Assembly: GCF_001039355.2 (NCBI RefSeq) | Contig: NW_019775705.1 | Coordinates: 7,051-68,963 of the forward strand | Direction: 5' to 3' | DNA from: Lingula anatina | Taxonomy: Eukaryota > Brachiopoda > Lingulata > Lingulida > Lingulidae | DNA length: 61,913 nucleotides | Part shown: one piece after another, positions 61,207-61,913 of the stretch | Layout of the letters: each line of letters starts with the position of its first letter | Numbering within the stretch: position 1 is the stretch's first letter | Notes under the pieces: model-generated | Told to the model about the DNA's origin: nothing | What the model saw: only the letters and a program-made list of their open reading frames with translations | Databases searched by the model: none | Program-made: the position numbers and the translations under genes

Positions 61207-61913
61207 GTAAGTGGAATGCTTTTTATGTTTTGTCTTTATCTTTTGCTGTTACCCGCGGTTTACCCGCGGTAGTAAATACAACTCTGTTATTACCTTTCAT
61301 ATTATCTATTAACTTATTACCAGTTGGTTCCCGTGCCGTTTTCTTTCTATTTCTATCTCTACTTCATTCAATCTCAAGCGGCCTTCTCCAGTTTACATTA
61401 CACGCAGATGTATAAGTATTATAACAGCATGTCAATCAACTCAGTTCCTCTACAAAACACTCTCCCCTCTCTTTATTCACTCCTGGCTGTCAATTATTAC
61501 ACTTAAAGGGTTTGCTTCATGCCGTCAGAATGGCCTGAACGGAACATATTCTTCAGAAAACATGCCCAACTAACGATATCTTTATCCAAATACACAAATT
61601 AAAAGCTCATTTTGTAAATTTTTGGCTTTAAAAAACGTCCTATTTGCTCGGCCTGGGAGTTAATGAGCTACGTGGTCACGTGGTCCAATGACGACAATCG
61701 AGCCACTGGAGAACAGAGCGTGCTTAGCTGTCAAACTGAGCTGCATTGTCTACCTGTAAGATGACTTCTCTGGCTTCTGATAAAAGTTTATACTCATTCA
61801 AATCTCTTACCCGAGGGGTCTAAATCCTCGTGAAGCTGTGTAAAACCATTTCCCGTCTAGTCATTTCTTTAACAAGCATTTCATTATGGTTATCCCAAGT
61901 TGTATAAAACACT

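Overview
This window is nuclear DNA of an animal. Genes are split by many GT-AG introns of 0.2-3 kb, AT-rich introns are full of microsatellites, and small inverted-repeat transposons occur repeatedly. The protein families present (secreted VWA/ShK/VWC protein, mitochondrial ADCK5-type kinase, polycystin-1-like receptor) indicate a bilaterian invertebrate. A marine lophotrochozoan such as a mollusc is my best guess, but nothing here proves it.

Region 1 (about 295-14886, minus strand; the 3' end runs off the window) is one secreted multidomain gene. It encodes a signal peptide, a VWA domain with intact MIDAS residues, two ShK domains, two VWC domains, a third ShK, then five more VWC domains, joined by short linkers. 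Every VWC is encoded by two exons, a front half (phase 1 to 2) and a back half (phase 2 to 1). A roughly 2.1-kb piece carrying three of these exons is duplicated in tandem. As assembled it places an orphan back-half exon (3201-3481) where it cannot be spliced in frame.

Region 2 (14887-25594) is intergenic. It holds several inverted-repeat elements, a G-rich minisatellite and one weak candidate for a small two-exon transcript on the minus strand.

Region 3 (25595-36310, plus strand) is a complete ADCK5 homologue of 15 or 16 exons, with all splice phases consistent. The most interesting signal in the window is here. Exons 32394-32601 and 33090-33267 are homologous, alternative versions of the same segment. 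Splice phase and stop codons mean that including both, or neither, gives an immediate stop, so exactly one must be used. The upstream acceptor lies at the end of a 42-bp minisatellite whose units each repeat the acceptor and the first codons of the exon, all in one reading frame. A similar duplication of an acceptor lies before exon 35360-35458. Introns also hold a LINE tail, a 791-bp TIR transposon and several MITEs.

Region 4 (36311-45482) is mostly noncoding. It has a possible signal-peptide exon at 40004-40054, an unidentified basic exon at 40787-41034 and a cluster of long palindromes near 41.8-42.1 kb.

Region 5 (45483-61206, plus strand, running off the right edge) is a polycystin-1/REJ-type gene: WSC domain, about ten PKD-like repeats, a REJ module and the start of the pre-GPS region. 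Twenty exons are in phase. The three genes do not obviously share a pathway. Exon coordinates were worked out by hand from splice signals, phase and homology, with no transcript evidence.
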